From assembly GCF_018919485.1 (NCBI RefSeq), contig NZ_JAHLMU010000001.1:1868893-1932892 (forward strand): DNA of 64,000 nucleotides, read 5' to 3'. Below the pieces are notes generated by a model. It was not told where the DNA came from and ran no database searches. It worked only from the letters and a program-made list of their open reading frames with translations. The position numbers and the translations under genes were made by a program. Below are positions 27,651 to 36,721 of this stretch, one piece after another; position 1 is the stretch's first letter, and every line of letters begins with the position of its first letter. This DNA is from Psychrobacter sp. TAE2020 (lineage in GTDB: Bacteria > Pseudomonadota > Gammaproteobacteria > Pseudomonadales > Moraxellaceae).

Positions 27651-27764
27651 ATTAATAGCTAGTCAACTTTGCTAACGCAATTATTGATTGGTCTATCGTT
27701 ATCAAAAAATAAAATTGATAGAGTTGCCATCAGGCTGCCTTTTTTATACTTTAATAAACCCTGA

Positions 27765-30347
27765 TTACTTTTTAGCTTTAGTCACACCAGCTTCTTGTAG
27801 CAAGGCACCAAAAGTACCCATCTTGCTAGGAGCTTCTGCTTTACTAGGCTTGCTGCTGCTAGGATTAGTGGTACTAGTGTTAGTAGTACTACGCTTATCA
27901 TTTCGATCAGTACGTGGCCCACGTGGTTTTGCAGAGCGCTTATCATCAGACGCTGGGCGTTTAGCTTGTGGACGGCTAGTTTTACGCTCAGCACTGCTAT
28001 TAACATTTTGAGTGCTGTCATTAGCGCTTTTGCTATCAGTATTAGCTGAGGCCTTATTAGCGTTGCGAGCTGGTTTCTCAGCTTCAGGTTTCATACTAAA
28101 ACCGATACGGCCACGCTTTTCGTCAATAGAGATTACCCGAACAGAGATAATATCGCCTGGCTTAACTCGGTTCATAGGGTCAGCAACAAAGTCATTAGCC
28201 ATCTGAGAGATATGCACTAAGCCATCTTGATGAACACCGACATCGACGAAGCAACCAAATGCTGTAACGTTAGTAACTACGCCTTCAAGCGTCATGCCTT
28301 CAGACAAATCTTTGATACTGTTGACGTCATCACGGAAAGTGGCCGTTTTAAACTCAGGACGTGGATCACGGGCAGGTTTTGCCAACTCTTGGATAATAGC
28401 GCTAATACTGATGTTGTCATCATTAGCAGCAATAGCAGTGATGTCAATGCTATTCAGCACGCCATCATTACCGATAATCTCCGCTAAATCTTTACCAGTT
28501 TGACTTAATAGTGCCGCTACTAACTGATAGCTTTCTGGGTGTACACCAGTCGCATCTAGAGGATTAGTACCGTCATTGATACGCAAGAATCCTGCCGCTT
28601 GTTCAAAGGTCTTCGTACCTAAACGTGGTACATTTTTTAGATCTTCACGACTGGCAAAAGCACCATGTTCAGAGCGATAAGTAACGATCTGCTGCGCAAC
28701 ATTTTTATTCAAACCAGCAATATGAGTCAAGATAGCAGGACTGGCAGTATTAACGTCAACCCCAACCGCGTTCACGCTATCTTGAGTAACTTTATCAAGA
28801 CTATCGGCAAGCTGGTTTTGGTTAACGTCATGCTGATATTGACCGACACCAATAGCTTTTGGATCTACTTTTACTAACTCAGATAAAGGGTCTTGCAAGC
28901 GACGAGCGATTGAAACTGCACCACGCACTGATACATCTAAATTGGCCAACTCATCACTAGCCAGTTCACTGGCTGAATATACCGAAGCACCTGACTCATT
29001 GACGATGACCACTTTGGCATGTAACGCCTCATTAGCGGCTAGGATCTCTTTAATCATAGCGTCGGTTTCGCGACTCGCTGTACCATTACCGATAGCTACT
29101 AAGTCAACATTATAAGTAGCCAATAGCTTATCAATAACAGTTTTGGCTTCATCCATCTTATTATCAGGAGCAAAAGGATAAACCGTAGCAATCACTGGCT
29201 TGTCGCTGCTATCCAACATCACGTGACCTTGGCTATCAATAATAGCCATTTTGACCCCATGACGAATACCAGGATCGACCCCTAAGATAACTTTGCGACC
29301 CGCTGGAGCTGACATCAATAAGTGCTGTAGATTACTAGCGAAAACTTCAATAGCATCGGCTTCTGCATTTAGACGCTTTTCAGTCAATAAGCGGTGTTCA
29401 ATATGTGGACGCCATTTTTCTTTCCACAAGCTGTTAGCGGCTTCTAGCAAAAACTCATGACGGGCTGCTGGAGCTTTACCATCAATCTCAAAATTCTTAA
29501 CTATTTTATCAATAAAGGGGGCATCTTCGCCCTCGATTTTTAGACCTAAAACATTTTCTTGACGACCGCGTAGCATAGCTAATAGGCGATGATTAGGCAG
29601 GCGTGCAAGGCTCTCACTATGCTCAAAGTAGTCTTTGAACTTTTCACCTACTTCACGCTTATCATCACTAGCAACGGCTGATACGATACTAGCTGTCTTG
29701 GCAAAGCCATTACGTAAGCTATCCAATAAGCCTAATTCTTGCGTCCATTCATCAACGATGATGGCTTGTACCCCTGCCAACTGCTTATCTAAGTCTGCGA
29801 AATCAACTTCAATCTCGTTACCACTGTCATCAGTGATAGTAGCTGGTGCTTGATAATTCGCTAACGCATCTTCTAAAGTAGTCTCTGTAGTCAATACGGC
29901 TTGAGCTGCGTTATCTAAACCGGCAGCACGTGCTTTAGCAGCTGGTGAGCGGCGACGTGGACGGTAGGGTAAGTAGATATCTTCTAGCTCTAGCTTAGAA
30001 GTGGCATTATCGATACGCTTTTGCAGCTCATCGGTAAGATTACCTTGAGTGCTGAGTAACTCAGTAATCTTCAGTCGGCGCGTGGCCATGTCACGTTCAT
30101 AATTGAGTGACTTTTCTAGCGCACGTAGCTGCACATCATCGAGATTTTGAGTTTTCTCTTTACGATAGCGAGCAATGAATGGAACCGTGTCCCCTCCATC
30201 ATAAAGTTTGACAAACGCTTTAACTTGAGCAGTCTTAATGCCAAGCGCGCGAGCAAGCTTGTCGTGAATATTCGCGTGTGTGGTTGCATCTAAGCCCTGT
30301 GCATTTGTCGGGGCTAGTGATGACGTTAAGGTATCAGTGCTACTCAT
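27765..30347 (-). CDS. tex: Tex family RNA-binding transcription accessory protein
   Basis: Conserved cytosolic nucleic-acid-binding protein tied to transcription. Domains in order: N-terminal Tex helical region (KTAQVKAFVKLYDGGDTVPFIARYRKEKT); YqgF-like nuclease fold (GVDPGIRHGVKMAIID); helix-hairpin-helix (VNTASPAILTHIAGL); and an S1 domain (EGVVTNVTAFGCFVDVGVHQ ... VHISQ). About 90 residues beyond the S1 domain are Ala/Ser/Lys/Arg-rich low complexity, making 860 aa against about 770 usual. The ATG at 30347 (MSSTDTLTSS) or the one two codons earlier could be the start. It converges with the repeat-protein gene. Confidence 0.95.
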   Translation of the reverse strand: MSSTDTLTSSLAPTNAQGLDATTHANIHDKLARALGIKTAQVKAFVKLYDGGDTVPFIARYRKEKTQNLDDVQLRALEKSLNYERDMATRRLKITELLSTQGNLTDELQKRIDNATSKLELEDIYLPYRPRRRSPAAKARAAGLDNAAQAVLTTETTLEDALANYQAPATITDDSGNEIEVDFADLDKQLAGVQAIIVDEWTQELGLLDSLRNGFAKTASIVSAVASDDKREVGEKFKDYFEHSESLARLPNHRLLAMLRGRQENVLGLKIEGEDAPFIDKIVKNFEIDGKAPAARHEFLLEAANSLWKEKWRPHIEHRLLTEKRLNAEADAIEVFASNLQHLLMSAPAGRKVILGVDPGIRHGVKMAIIDSQGHVMLDSSDKPVIATVYPFAPDNKMDEAKTVIDKLLATYNVDLVAIGNGTASRETDAMIKEILAANEALHAKVVIVNESGASVYSASELASDELANLDVSVRGAVSIARRLQDPLSELVKVDPKAIGVGQYQHDVNQNQLADSLDKVTQDSVNAVGVDVNTASPAILTHIAGLNKNVAQQIVTYRSEHGAFASREDLKNVPRLGTKTFEQAAGFLRINDGTNPLDATGVHPESYQLVAALLSQTGKDLAEIIGNDGVLNSIDITAIAANDDNISISAIIQELAKPARDPRPEFKTATFRDDVNSIKDLSEGMTLEGVVTNVTAFGCFVDVGVHQDGLVHISQMANDFVADPMNRVKPGDIISVRVISIDEKRGRIGFSMKPEAEKPARNANKASANTDSKSANDSTQNVNSSAERKTSRPQAKRPASDDKRSAKPRGPRTDRNDKRSTTNTSTTNPSSSKPSKAEAPSKMGTFGALLQEAGVTKAKK

Positions 30348-30704
30348 ATACATATCAATCGTTAAGAAATGGTGTTTGGCATTATAGCAAAAGCTGCATA
30401 AATAAAAATTCTTTTTATTTTTTCATTGCCTATAAGTATTTTTAGGGGATAAAAGGCAATATAGTAGTTGTTATCTGTGTTTGTTAAACAAACGCATACA
30501 GCATTTGTGCCTAATAGTGATGCAATTGACGGTGCAATCTTATACACTAAAGCATGAATACTATAAACACCAGTCAATGACTGGCAATTTCTTAAGATTT
30601 ATTCGCAAAATTTAATATTTGAGTTTATGGGTTTTCAATTGCCAACAATTAACTACCAATCAGCAAGTCTTTAACAATAATAACGCTCAATAAAGGATCT
30701 ATTC
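30348..30704. other. Divergent intergenic region between tex and ompR
   Basis: About 357 bp, AT-rich. Presumed to hold promoters for both genes. A 71-codon minus-strand frame here (30362-30577) has no ribosome-binding site and is not supported. Confidence 0.45.
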
Positions 30705-31463
30705 ATGACTGAAAATAAAAGTTCCGATACTATGACTCAGCGCATTTTGGTCGTCGATGATGACGCTCGTTTACGCTCTTTGCTACAACGCTTCCTAGAA
30801 GATGATGGCTTTGTAGTCCGTACCGCGCATGATGGCAGTCAAATGGACAAATTGATGCAGCGTGAACTATTTTCATTAGTAGTATTAGATCTAATGCTAC
30901 CGGGCGAGGATGGCATCACCATCTGTAAGCGCTTACGTGAAGATAACGGCGATATCCCGATTATTATGTTGACTGCTAAAGGTGGTGATGCTGATCGTAT
31001 TGCTGGTTTAGAAGCGGGCGCTGATGATTATCTACCAAAGCCTTTTAACCCTAAAGAGTTGCTGGCCCGTATCAAAGCAGTATTGCGCCGTCAAAATCGT
31101 GAACTGCCAGGCGCGCCTAGCTATCAGCTAGAAGTGGTCGAATTCGGTCCATGGACGCTAGATCTATCTACTCGTACTCTAAAGCGTGATGGCAATGTAG
31201 TGACTTTGACTACTGGTGAGTTTTCAGTGCTAAAAGCCTTAGTGCAGCATCCACGCGAGCCTTTGACTCGTGATAAGCTAATGAATCTAGCTCGAGGCCG
31301 TGAATGGGGCGCTATGGAACGATCTATCGATGTACAAGTTTCGCGTCTACGTCGCCTGATTGAGGATAATCCCTCACAAGCACGCTATATTCAAACAGTT
31401 TGGGGCGTGGGCTATGTATTCGTTCCTGACGAGGCTGAGCCAGAAGCCGCTAAAACTGAATAA
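30705..31463 (+). CDS. ompR: OmpR-family response regulator
   Basis: DNA-binding regulator with an N-terminal receiver domain and a C-terminal winged helix. Receiver: acidic pocket VVDDD near residue 18, phospho-acceptor Asp62 in VVLDLMLPGEDG, and the conserved Lys in YLPKPFNPKELLARIKAVLRR. Effector: TLTTGEFSVLKALVQHPREP and SIDVQVSRLRRLIEDNP, close to E. coli OmpR. It is 252 aa with AAAGGA before the ATG. OmpR normally pairs with the sensor kinase EnvZ, but no kinase gene follows; the next gene is a CobW-type GTPase. The sensor must therefore be elsewhere. Confidence 0.92.
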   Translation: MTENKSSDTMTQRILVVDDDARLRSLLQRFLEDDGFVVRTAHDGSQMDKLMQRELFSLVVLDLMLPGEDGITICKRLREDNGDIPIIMLTAKGGDADRIAGLEAGADDYLPKPFNPKELLARIKAVLRRQNRELPGAPSYQLEVVEFGPWTLDLSTRTLKRDGNVVTLTTGEFSVLKALVQHPREPLTRDKLMNLARGREWGAMERSIDVQVSRLRRLIEDNPSQARYIQTVWGVGYVFVPDEAEPEAAKTE

Positions 31464-31487
31464 CTTTAGTTTAATAGCGCAGTGCCT

Positions 31488-32639
31488 ATGAGCAAACTAT
31501 CTATCCTACAAAATATACCCTGTACTTTAGTGACAGGGTTTTTGGGTTCTGGGAAGACTACAGTTATCAACCAGCTGTTAACTTTTAAGCCAATCGATGA
31601 GCGTTGGGCCTTACTGATCAACGAGTTTGGACGTATTGGTATTGACGGGCCGTTATTAGCAAACGCACAAAGCCAGGATGAGGCTAAAAGCAATATTGCT
31701 ATTAGTGAAGTCAGCGGTGGTTGTATTTGCTGTACTAGTCAATTACCTTTACAGGTTGCCTTGAGCCGTCTATTAACTGAGCAGCATCCCCAGCGCCTTA
31801 TTATTGAGCCCACTGGACTTGCCCATCCTCGCCAGTTACTGCGCCAATTAAATGCTCCACACTGGCAAACAGCGCTATCTATGCAAGCGGTGGTTACGGT
31901 ATTCAATGCGCTCCAATGGCAACACCCTAAATATCGTAGTCATACTGGCTATCAAGCGCACGTTGCGGCCGCTGATGTATTAGTGATTAATCGCTACCAA
32001 CAATTAAATAAAGCTGAGCTATTAGCGCTTAAAGCATGGATTAGCACCCTCAATGCTCATAGCCAAATAATTTGGGCTAAACCGGCACCTCAGGATAAAA
32101 TTGATAGTATTGATAGTATTGACTCTAAAACTAACGTTGATTTTGACCGTTACTTATCAGAGCTGATAATGCCATTAACACAGCTAAGCGTTATTATTAA
32201 TAAATCAGCCACTGCCAATCAAAACTCAACTCGCATAAACTCAAGTCTCCTAAACCCTGCCGTAGTTAAAAGCTCTAGTAACCATGACCACAAAGTTGTA
32301 GCTGATCAGCCACCTTATCACTATCATGATCAGCAGCAGGATATGCTTGTAGGCGGTTGGCGCTTGCCTGCAGCTTCGATATTCGACTTTGCTAAGCTTA
32401 AGCTATGGTTATTACAACTGCCTAACTGGCAACGTATTAAAGGGCTTATAAATACTACTGAAGGTTGGCTACAACTCAACTTTACTCCTGATAGCCTGTC
32501 TATCGAAACTAGCCATGCCCAGCTGGATAATCGTTTAGAGATTATTTTAGCAGTTGATACTGACTCAACTCAGGACAAAGTTGAGCAGCACGAAACTTGG
32601 GATACTTGGAATAGTGAATTAACGGCCCTATTAGTCTAA
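31488..32639 (+). CDS. CobW/COG0523-family GTP-binding protein (putative metal chaperone)
   Basis: G3E-family P-loop GTPase. Walker A is in LVTGFLGSGKTTVINQLL, with the metal-binding CxCC motif as GCICCTSQLPL and EPTGLAHPRQLL after it. The C-terminal CobW domain has GGWRLPAASIFDFAKLKLWL. A His-rich stretch (NHDHKVV...PYHYHDQQQ) near residue 265-285 could bind Zn or another metal. Such proteins insert metals or respond to zinc limitation; the target here is unknown. The ATG at 31488 is chosen over a GTG two codons earlier. It follows ompR by 24 bp and may be co-transcribed. A short SIDSIDSID repeat lies near residue 205. Confidence 0.9.
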   Translation: MSKLSILQNIPCTLVTGFLGSGKTTVINQLLTFKPIDERWALLINEFGRIGIDGPLLANAQSQDEAKSNIAISEVSGGCICCTSQLPLQVALSRLLTEQHPQRLIIEPTGLAHPRQLLRQLNAPHWQTALSMQAVVTVFNALQWQHPKYRSHTGYQAHVAAADVLVINRYQQLNKAELLALKAWISTLNAHSQIIWAKPAPQDKIDSIDSIDSKTNVDFDRYLSELIMPLTQLSVIINKSATANQNSTRINSSLLNPAVVKSSSNHDHKVVADQPPYHYHDQQQDMLVGGWRLPAASIFDFAKLKLWLLQLPNWQRIKGLINTTEGWLQLNFTPDSLSIETSHAQLDNRLEIILAVDTDSTQDKVEQHETWDTWNSELTALLV

Positions 32640-32681
32640 TCCATTAGTAGTCTCATCCGTTATTGAGGAAAACTAGATTGT

Positions 32682-32730
32682 AAAAAAGCCAATGTTGCTA
32701 TCTATTATCGATAGCCGCATTGGCTTTTTT
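32682..32730. terminator. Bidirectional terminator between the CobW-type gene and the zinc-finger gene
   Basis: Outer stem AAAAAAGCCAATG / CATTGGCTTTTTT enclosing an inner stem GCTATC / GATAGC. Confidence 0.9.
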
Positions 32731-32748
32731 ATAAGGATTAAGCAGCTA

Positions 32749-33015
32749 TTAGCGCAGCTGGCTGTCCTTACTACCGCGTCGGTTAAATAGCTCGGCAGCT
32801 CTAGCCTCTTTCTCAAGCTCCGTCTGACAACCAATACAATGCTGCACGCCCGCTACTGCTATTCGACGTGCTTCTGGAATAGGGTTACCGCATTCGTCAC
32901 AGAACTCAGCACTCTCCCCTTTTGGTAATGAGCTACGTACTCGATCTAGTGCATCATTAATTGTAGCATCCATTTGCTCGTGCTCAGCTCCGTCTCTTGA
33001 CCATCCACCTGCCAT
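32749..33015 (-). CDS. DksA/TraR-type C4 zinc-finger protein (YbiI-like)
   Basis: An 88-aa protein with the TraR/DksA C-terminal zinc finger: CDECGNPIPEARRIAV then CIGCQTELE, giving C-x2-C and C-x2-C. It lacks the long coiled-coil of DksA, matching the small YbiI group whose function is poorly known; a role at the RNA polymerase secondary channel is an inference. AAGGA lies a few nt before the ATG at 33015. Monocistronic with a terminator. Confidence 0.9.
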   Translation of the reverse strand: MAGGWSRDGAEHEQMDATINDALDRVRSSLPKGESAEFCDECGNPIPEARRIAVAGVQHCIGCQTELEKEARAAELFNRRGSKDSQLR

Positions 33016-33148
33016 AATTTTATCCTTTGTTATTTATTCTATAGCTATATATCAAAATTAATGTGTTTTATAACAACTAGATGGGGTTAGATAACTTTAA
33101 TTCAATAGCCAGAATCTTAACTTAACACTGATAATTATATTCGTTTAT

Positions 33149-33943
33149 TTAACGTTGCCAGCCTTCAGTTTTCATGATTTTTTGGGCTTTTTCGGTGATC
33201 AGAAAGTCGAGGAAATCTTGTGTTTGAGGATCAGCTTTTGGCGACACTACCATGTTTAGATCACGCCAGATCACTCTATCTTTATCTATGTAAACCATAT
33301 CCATATCTTTAGCATTGCTAATAGGCCAATTGGGCCAAGTTAACCAAGCATCTGCCTTGGTTTCTTTAAATGCTTTAAAGCCGGCGCCAGAACCTAGCGT
33401 ATACCCTACAATATTCTTTCGAAAACCAGCGATGTCGCTTAACTTACCTTTGCGACCTGCAACATCTTCCCAAGTTCCCGTTCCAGAGGTATTGTATATA
33501 CCTTTACCGTCAGTGACGATTATTGTGACGTCTTTTTTTAACAAGTCATCAAATCCACGTATATTTTTGGGGTTGCCCTTTTGTACGGCTATGACCGTTG
33601 GGCTAATATATATAGGAATAACTTTCTCATGATCAAAAGTTTTATAGGTTTCAAGAAAAGCGGTCATGGCTTGCTCGGAAGTTCCCCACAGAGCGTCAGC
33701 ATCAGCTTGTGCAGCAGCAGACCAACGACTCTCAGGACCTGCAATTAGCTCAACTTTCGTTGCACTTTGCTTTTCCCATAAGTCGGCAACTTTTCTCAAA
33801 GCAGTATGGGGTCCGCCTGCACCATATATTTTAATGACACCATCCTTAGGTTTGTGTTCTATGGAGGAATCAAAAAGTGCTGTTTGGGCAAAAGCTGAAG
33901 TACACCCTAGTAGCAGAACAGCAACGGAGATAATTTTTTTCAT
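33149..33943 (-). CDS. AcfC-like periplasmic substrate-binding protein
   Basis: A 264-aa exported protein; signal peptide MKKIISVAVLLLGCTSAFA, cut before Gln20. The mature part has the type-II binding-protein pattern KIYGAGGPHTALRKVADLWE, then DALWGTSEQAM, VIAVQKGNPKNIRGFDDLL, VTDGKGIYNTSGTGTWEDVA and WLTWPNWPISN, closely following the accessory colonization factor AcfC group (related to ModA/sulfate-binding proteins). In Vibrio cholerae AcfC aids colonisation, but the ligand is unknown. No ABC permease or ATPase gene is adjacent, so it is an orphan binding protein. Confidence 0.85.
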   Translation of the reverse strand: MKKIISVAVLLLGCTSAFAQTALFDSSIEHKPKDGVIKIYGAGGPHTALRKVADLWEKQSATKVELIAGPESRWSAAAQADADALWGTSEQAMTAFLETYKTFDHEKVIPIYISPTVIAVQKGNPKNIRGFDDLLKKDVTIIVTDGKGIYNTSGTGTWEDVAGRKGKLSDIAGFRKNIVGYTLGSGAGFKAFKETKADAWLTWPNWPISNAKDMDMVYIDKDRVIWRDLNMVVSPKADPQTQDFLDFLITEKAQKIMKTEGWQR

Positions 33944-34096
33944 GGGGGTTACCCTTAATTAGGATTATTAATAGTTTCGATTAAAAATCAACATAACATT
34001 CAGCTAAGCTGTAATGACCAGCAAACTATTATTACATCTGTAAGGGTTGTCCAAATCAGGTTGATTTGTTATTCAAATACTGATTGCGCTTAATTG

Positions 34097-34933
34097 TTAG
34101 TCCTTCGGCTGTAATGCTACTACTTGCCCACGTATCCCGATGCTGGCATCGCTCATCAGACACAAATAGCCTGCCATGATGTCTTCAGGAGTCTGTAGAC
34201 TCAGAGGGCTTTCACCTGGGAAGGCATGAGCACGCATATTAGTACGTGTACCGCCTGGATTAATGCAATTAAAACGCAAATTGGTGGTGTTCTTAGTCTC
34301 TTGAGTAAAGATATCACTCATACCTTCAAGCGCTTGTTTAGAGAGTGCATAAGCACCCCAAAATGCACGTGGATGAGTACCTACTGTACTAGAAGTGAAG
34401 ATAATAGAAGCATTTTTGGCGCCTTTAAGCAGAGGTAATAGGGCTTGAGTTAGCATAAATGTCGAGGTGAAGTTAACTTGCATGACTTTAGCAAAGATAT
34501 CGACATCATACATCTCAAGTGGGGTTAGCTCACCGAGTATCCCGGCATTATGTAACACTCCATCAAGCTGACCAAACTCTTTATTAATCAGGCCTTCTAA
34601 CTGCTGCATTTCTGCATAACTTGCCTTTTCTAAATCCATCGGTAGCATAGCTGGCTGCTGACCGCCACTGCTCTCGATCTCGTCATAGACTGCTTCCAGC
34701 TTACTGCTAGTACGACCTAAGAGTAGCACCGTTGCCCCATAACGAGCATAGCTTAGAGCAGCTACTCTGCCAATGCCTGCCCCTGCCCCTGTTACCAGGA
34801 TAGTTTTGCCCTTTAGGCATCCTTCTGTAGCGACAAAGTTACGAACCCCCTCAGAGGTTAGTGGTTTGCTGATGGTTTGACTAGAAGCTTGATTAGCCTG
34901 TTTATTAGAATAGTTGGTCATAGCCTGGCTCAT
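34097..34933 (-). CDS. yciK: YciK-family short-chain dehydrogenase
   Basis: A 278-aa classical SDR. The cofactor motif TGAGAGIG is at about residues 46-53, with LHNAG (the NNAG-equivalent) and catalytic Ser in FTSSTVG. The catalytic YxxxK is in WGAYALSKQALEG. Substrate is unknown. It is the last gene of the ubiG-mupP-yciK run, an order also seen in Pseudomonas. The N-terminal 30 residues are a polar extension; ATG 34933 is used since the next one at 34921 has no better site. A strong hairpin lies between this gene and mupP. Confidence 0.9.
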   Translation of the reverse strand: MSQAMTNYSNKQANQASSQTISKPLTSEGVRNFVATEGCLKGKTILVTGAGAGIGRVAALSYARYGATVLLLGRTSSKLEAVYDEIESSGGQQPAMLPMDLEKASYAEMQQLEGLINKEFGQLDGVLHNAGILGELTPLEMYDVDIFAKVMQVNFTSTFMLTQALLPLLKGAKNASIIFTSSTVGTHPRAFWGAYALSKQALEGMSDIFTQETKNTTNLRFNCINPGGTRTNMRAHAFPGESPLSLQTPEDIMAGYLCLMSDASIGIRGQVVALQPKD

Positions 34934-34990
34934 TGCTTGGGTTTATAAAAGAAGTCAATTATATAGTAAAATAATACTAATTTTTAAAGG

Positions 34991-35026
34991 TACTAAGTTA
35001 TAAGCTGGTGAGGTTATAACTTAGTA
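34991..35026. promoter_or_regulatory. Perfect hairpin in the mupP-yciK spacer
   Basis: Arms TACTAAGTTATAA / TTATAACTTAGTA are perfect over 13 bp with a 10-nt loop. There is no T-run on the transcribed strand, so it is not a clear terminator; RNA processing, stabilisation or a protein site are possible. Confidence 0.7.
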
Positions 35027-35057
35027 TCCTATAAATTATGACTTATAGCTTACAAGT

Positions 35058-35768
35058 TTATAAATAATCAAACTTGCCGGAACTGAGTAGCAGTTGATTC
35101 AACTGCATAGGAGTCTCGACAATATAAGTAGCACCCCACTTCTTAAGTGTTTTTTGATCTTGGGGCGGGATATAACCATAAGCCGCCAAAATAGTTGGCA
35201 TGCCAGCCGCCTTACCAGCCTCGATGTCCCGAATATGATCGCCTACGTACAACACACTAGCGGCACCACCTCGCGGTATACCCAATTTCTCCAATGCCAA
35301 GTACATAGGTTCTGGATCAGGCTTAGGCCGTGACACATCATCTGGACACACTAGCACCGTACAGCGCTCAGTTAACTGCATCTTCTCTAATAACTGTTCC
35401 GCTAGATAGCGCGGTTTATTAGTAACAATGCCCCAAGGCACTTGATTGCTCTCCAGAAAAGCCAATACTTCTTGAAGATTATCAAACAAGCAGCTATCGA
35501 CACAAATATCCGCTTCATAATCGTCTAAAAACTGCTGACGAAAAGCGAGCAAAGTCTCCTCAGTCACTTCTGACTGCTGATTATAGCGCAGCATCAGCTG
35601 TACCATAGCAGAAGCACCGGCAGATACTTGCTCACGAATATCACTTTCAGCAGGTGCTAGCCAATTATTTTCATCACTCATTTTGCCAATAATGCGTACA
35701 AAATCAGCAGCAGTGTCAATTAAAGTTCCATCGAGGTCAAATAGTACTGCTTTTACAAAATTGGTCAT
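35058..35768 (-). CDS. mupP: HAD hydrolase, probable N-acetylmuramic acid 6-phosphate phosphatase MupP
   Basis: A 236-aa HAD phosphatase. Motif I is FDLDGTLIDT, motif II is the T in GIVTNKP, and motif IV is GDHIRDIEAGKAAGM. Names given to this family include phosphoglycolate phosphatase (Gph), but the features VPWGIVTNKP, VLVCPDDVSRPKPDPEP and GYIPPQDQKTLKKWGA, plus the position between ubiG and yciK, match Pseudomonas MupP of the cell-wall recycling route. MupP dephosphorylates MurNAc-6-P. A Gph role remains possible. AAGCC-like spacing to ubiG is 80 bp, compatible with one operon. Confidence 0.82.
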   Translation of the reverse strand: MTNFVKAVLFDLDGTLIDTAADFVRIIGKMSDENNWLAPAESDIREQVSAGASAMVQLMLRYNQQSEVTEETLLAFRQQFLDDYEADICVDSCLFDNLQEVLAFLESNQVPWGIVTNKPRYLAEQLLEKMQLTERCTVLVCPDDVSRPKPDPEPMYLALEKLGIPRGGAASVLYVGDHIRDIEAGKAAGMPTILAAYGYIPPQDQKTLKKWGATYIVETPMQLNQLLLSSGKFDYL

Positions 35769-35848
35769 GAGAATAGATCTTATTTTATTAAAAGTGACGT
35801 TTCAGAATATTTACTATGTTTTCATACTATAGCAGAACGATATTAGGC

Positions 35849-36721
35849 CTAAGACAAAGGCTTTTGTACTGCCATCATATAATTTACATCGACATTCTGC
35901 GCCAACCAATAGCGCTTAGTGATTGGATTATAATGTAGGCCGATGATATCTTGACGAGTAAATCCTGCAGTGGCAGCCATCTTATCAAGCTCAGCTGGAG
36001 TGATGAATTTAGCGTAATCATGAGTACCACGATCTAGCAAGCGTAAGACATACTCAGCACCAATAATGGCGAACAGGTAAGACTTAGGGTTGCGATTAAT
36101 AGTAGAGAGCACGCAAACACCACCAGGTGCCAACATATCAAAGCAAGCTTGTACAATAGCGCTAGGGTCTGGCACATGCTCCAGCATTTCCATACAAGTC
36201 ACTACATCAAACTGGCCAGTATGTTCAGCCGCAAAGCGCTCAACCGCAATATGTTTATAACTTAGAGTCTCAGTCAGGTCACTTTGCTCAGCATGTAAGC
36301 TAGCAGCTTTTAGGTTTTCAGTACCCAAATCAATGCCTATTACTTGTGCTCCACGACGCGCCATAGACTCAGATAAAATACCACCGCCACAACCTACATC
36401 AACTACTCTTTTGCCTGACAAGCCTGACTGTGCTGTAGTCTGATCTGCGGCTAAGTTGGACGTATCGGTCTGATAACCACTTTTTATATTGTCCTCTATC
36501 CAATTAAGGCGCAGTGGATTGATCTCATGCAAGGTTGCAAATGCGCCGGTTTTATCCCACCATTCAGTAGCCAGTTTATTAAATTTATCAACCTCACTAG
36601 GATCTACATTAGTAGTGGCTGATCCATAAAAATTCGCATTATCATGACTGCTTACATCGGTATTGGTATGCTTTACATTGGCATCGTTTACAGTAGCGTT
36701 AGGAGGTACAACTGAACTCAT
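35849..36721 (-). CDS. ubiG: Ubiquinone biosynthesis O-methyltransferase UbiG
   Basis: SAM-dependent methyltransferase for both O-methylations of ubiquinone synthesis. The family start NVDPSEVDKFNKLATEWWD and the INPLRLNWI segment are present, with the SAM loop VVDVGCGGGILSESMARRGA and CMEMLEHVPDP after them. A 35-40-residue Asn/Thr/Ser-rich N-terminal extension precedes the conserved part. AAGGA 8 nt before ATG 36721 fixes the start; the frame is open to 36742. It heads the ubiG-mupP-yciK run. Confidence 0.95.
   Translation of the reverse strand: MSSVVPPNATVNDANVKHTNTDVSSHDNANFYGSATTNVDPSEVDKFNKLATEWWDKTGAFATLHEINPLRLNWIEDNIKSGYQTDTSNLAADQTTAQSGLSGKRVVDVGCGGGILSESMARRGAQVIGIDLGTENLKAASLHAEQSDLTETLSYKHIAVERFAAEHTGQFDVVTCMEMLEHVPDPSAIVQACFDMLAPGGVCVLSTINRNPKSYLFAIIGAEYVLRLLDRGTHDYAKFITPAELDKMAATAGFTRQDIIGLHYNPITKRYWLAQNVDVNYMMAVQKPLS

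Noticed and set aside
30362..30577. A 71-codon minus-strand frame between tex and ompR
   Set aside because: No ribosome-binding site, atypical composition, within a promoter-type region.
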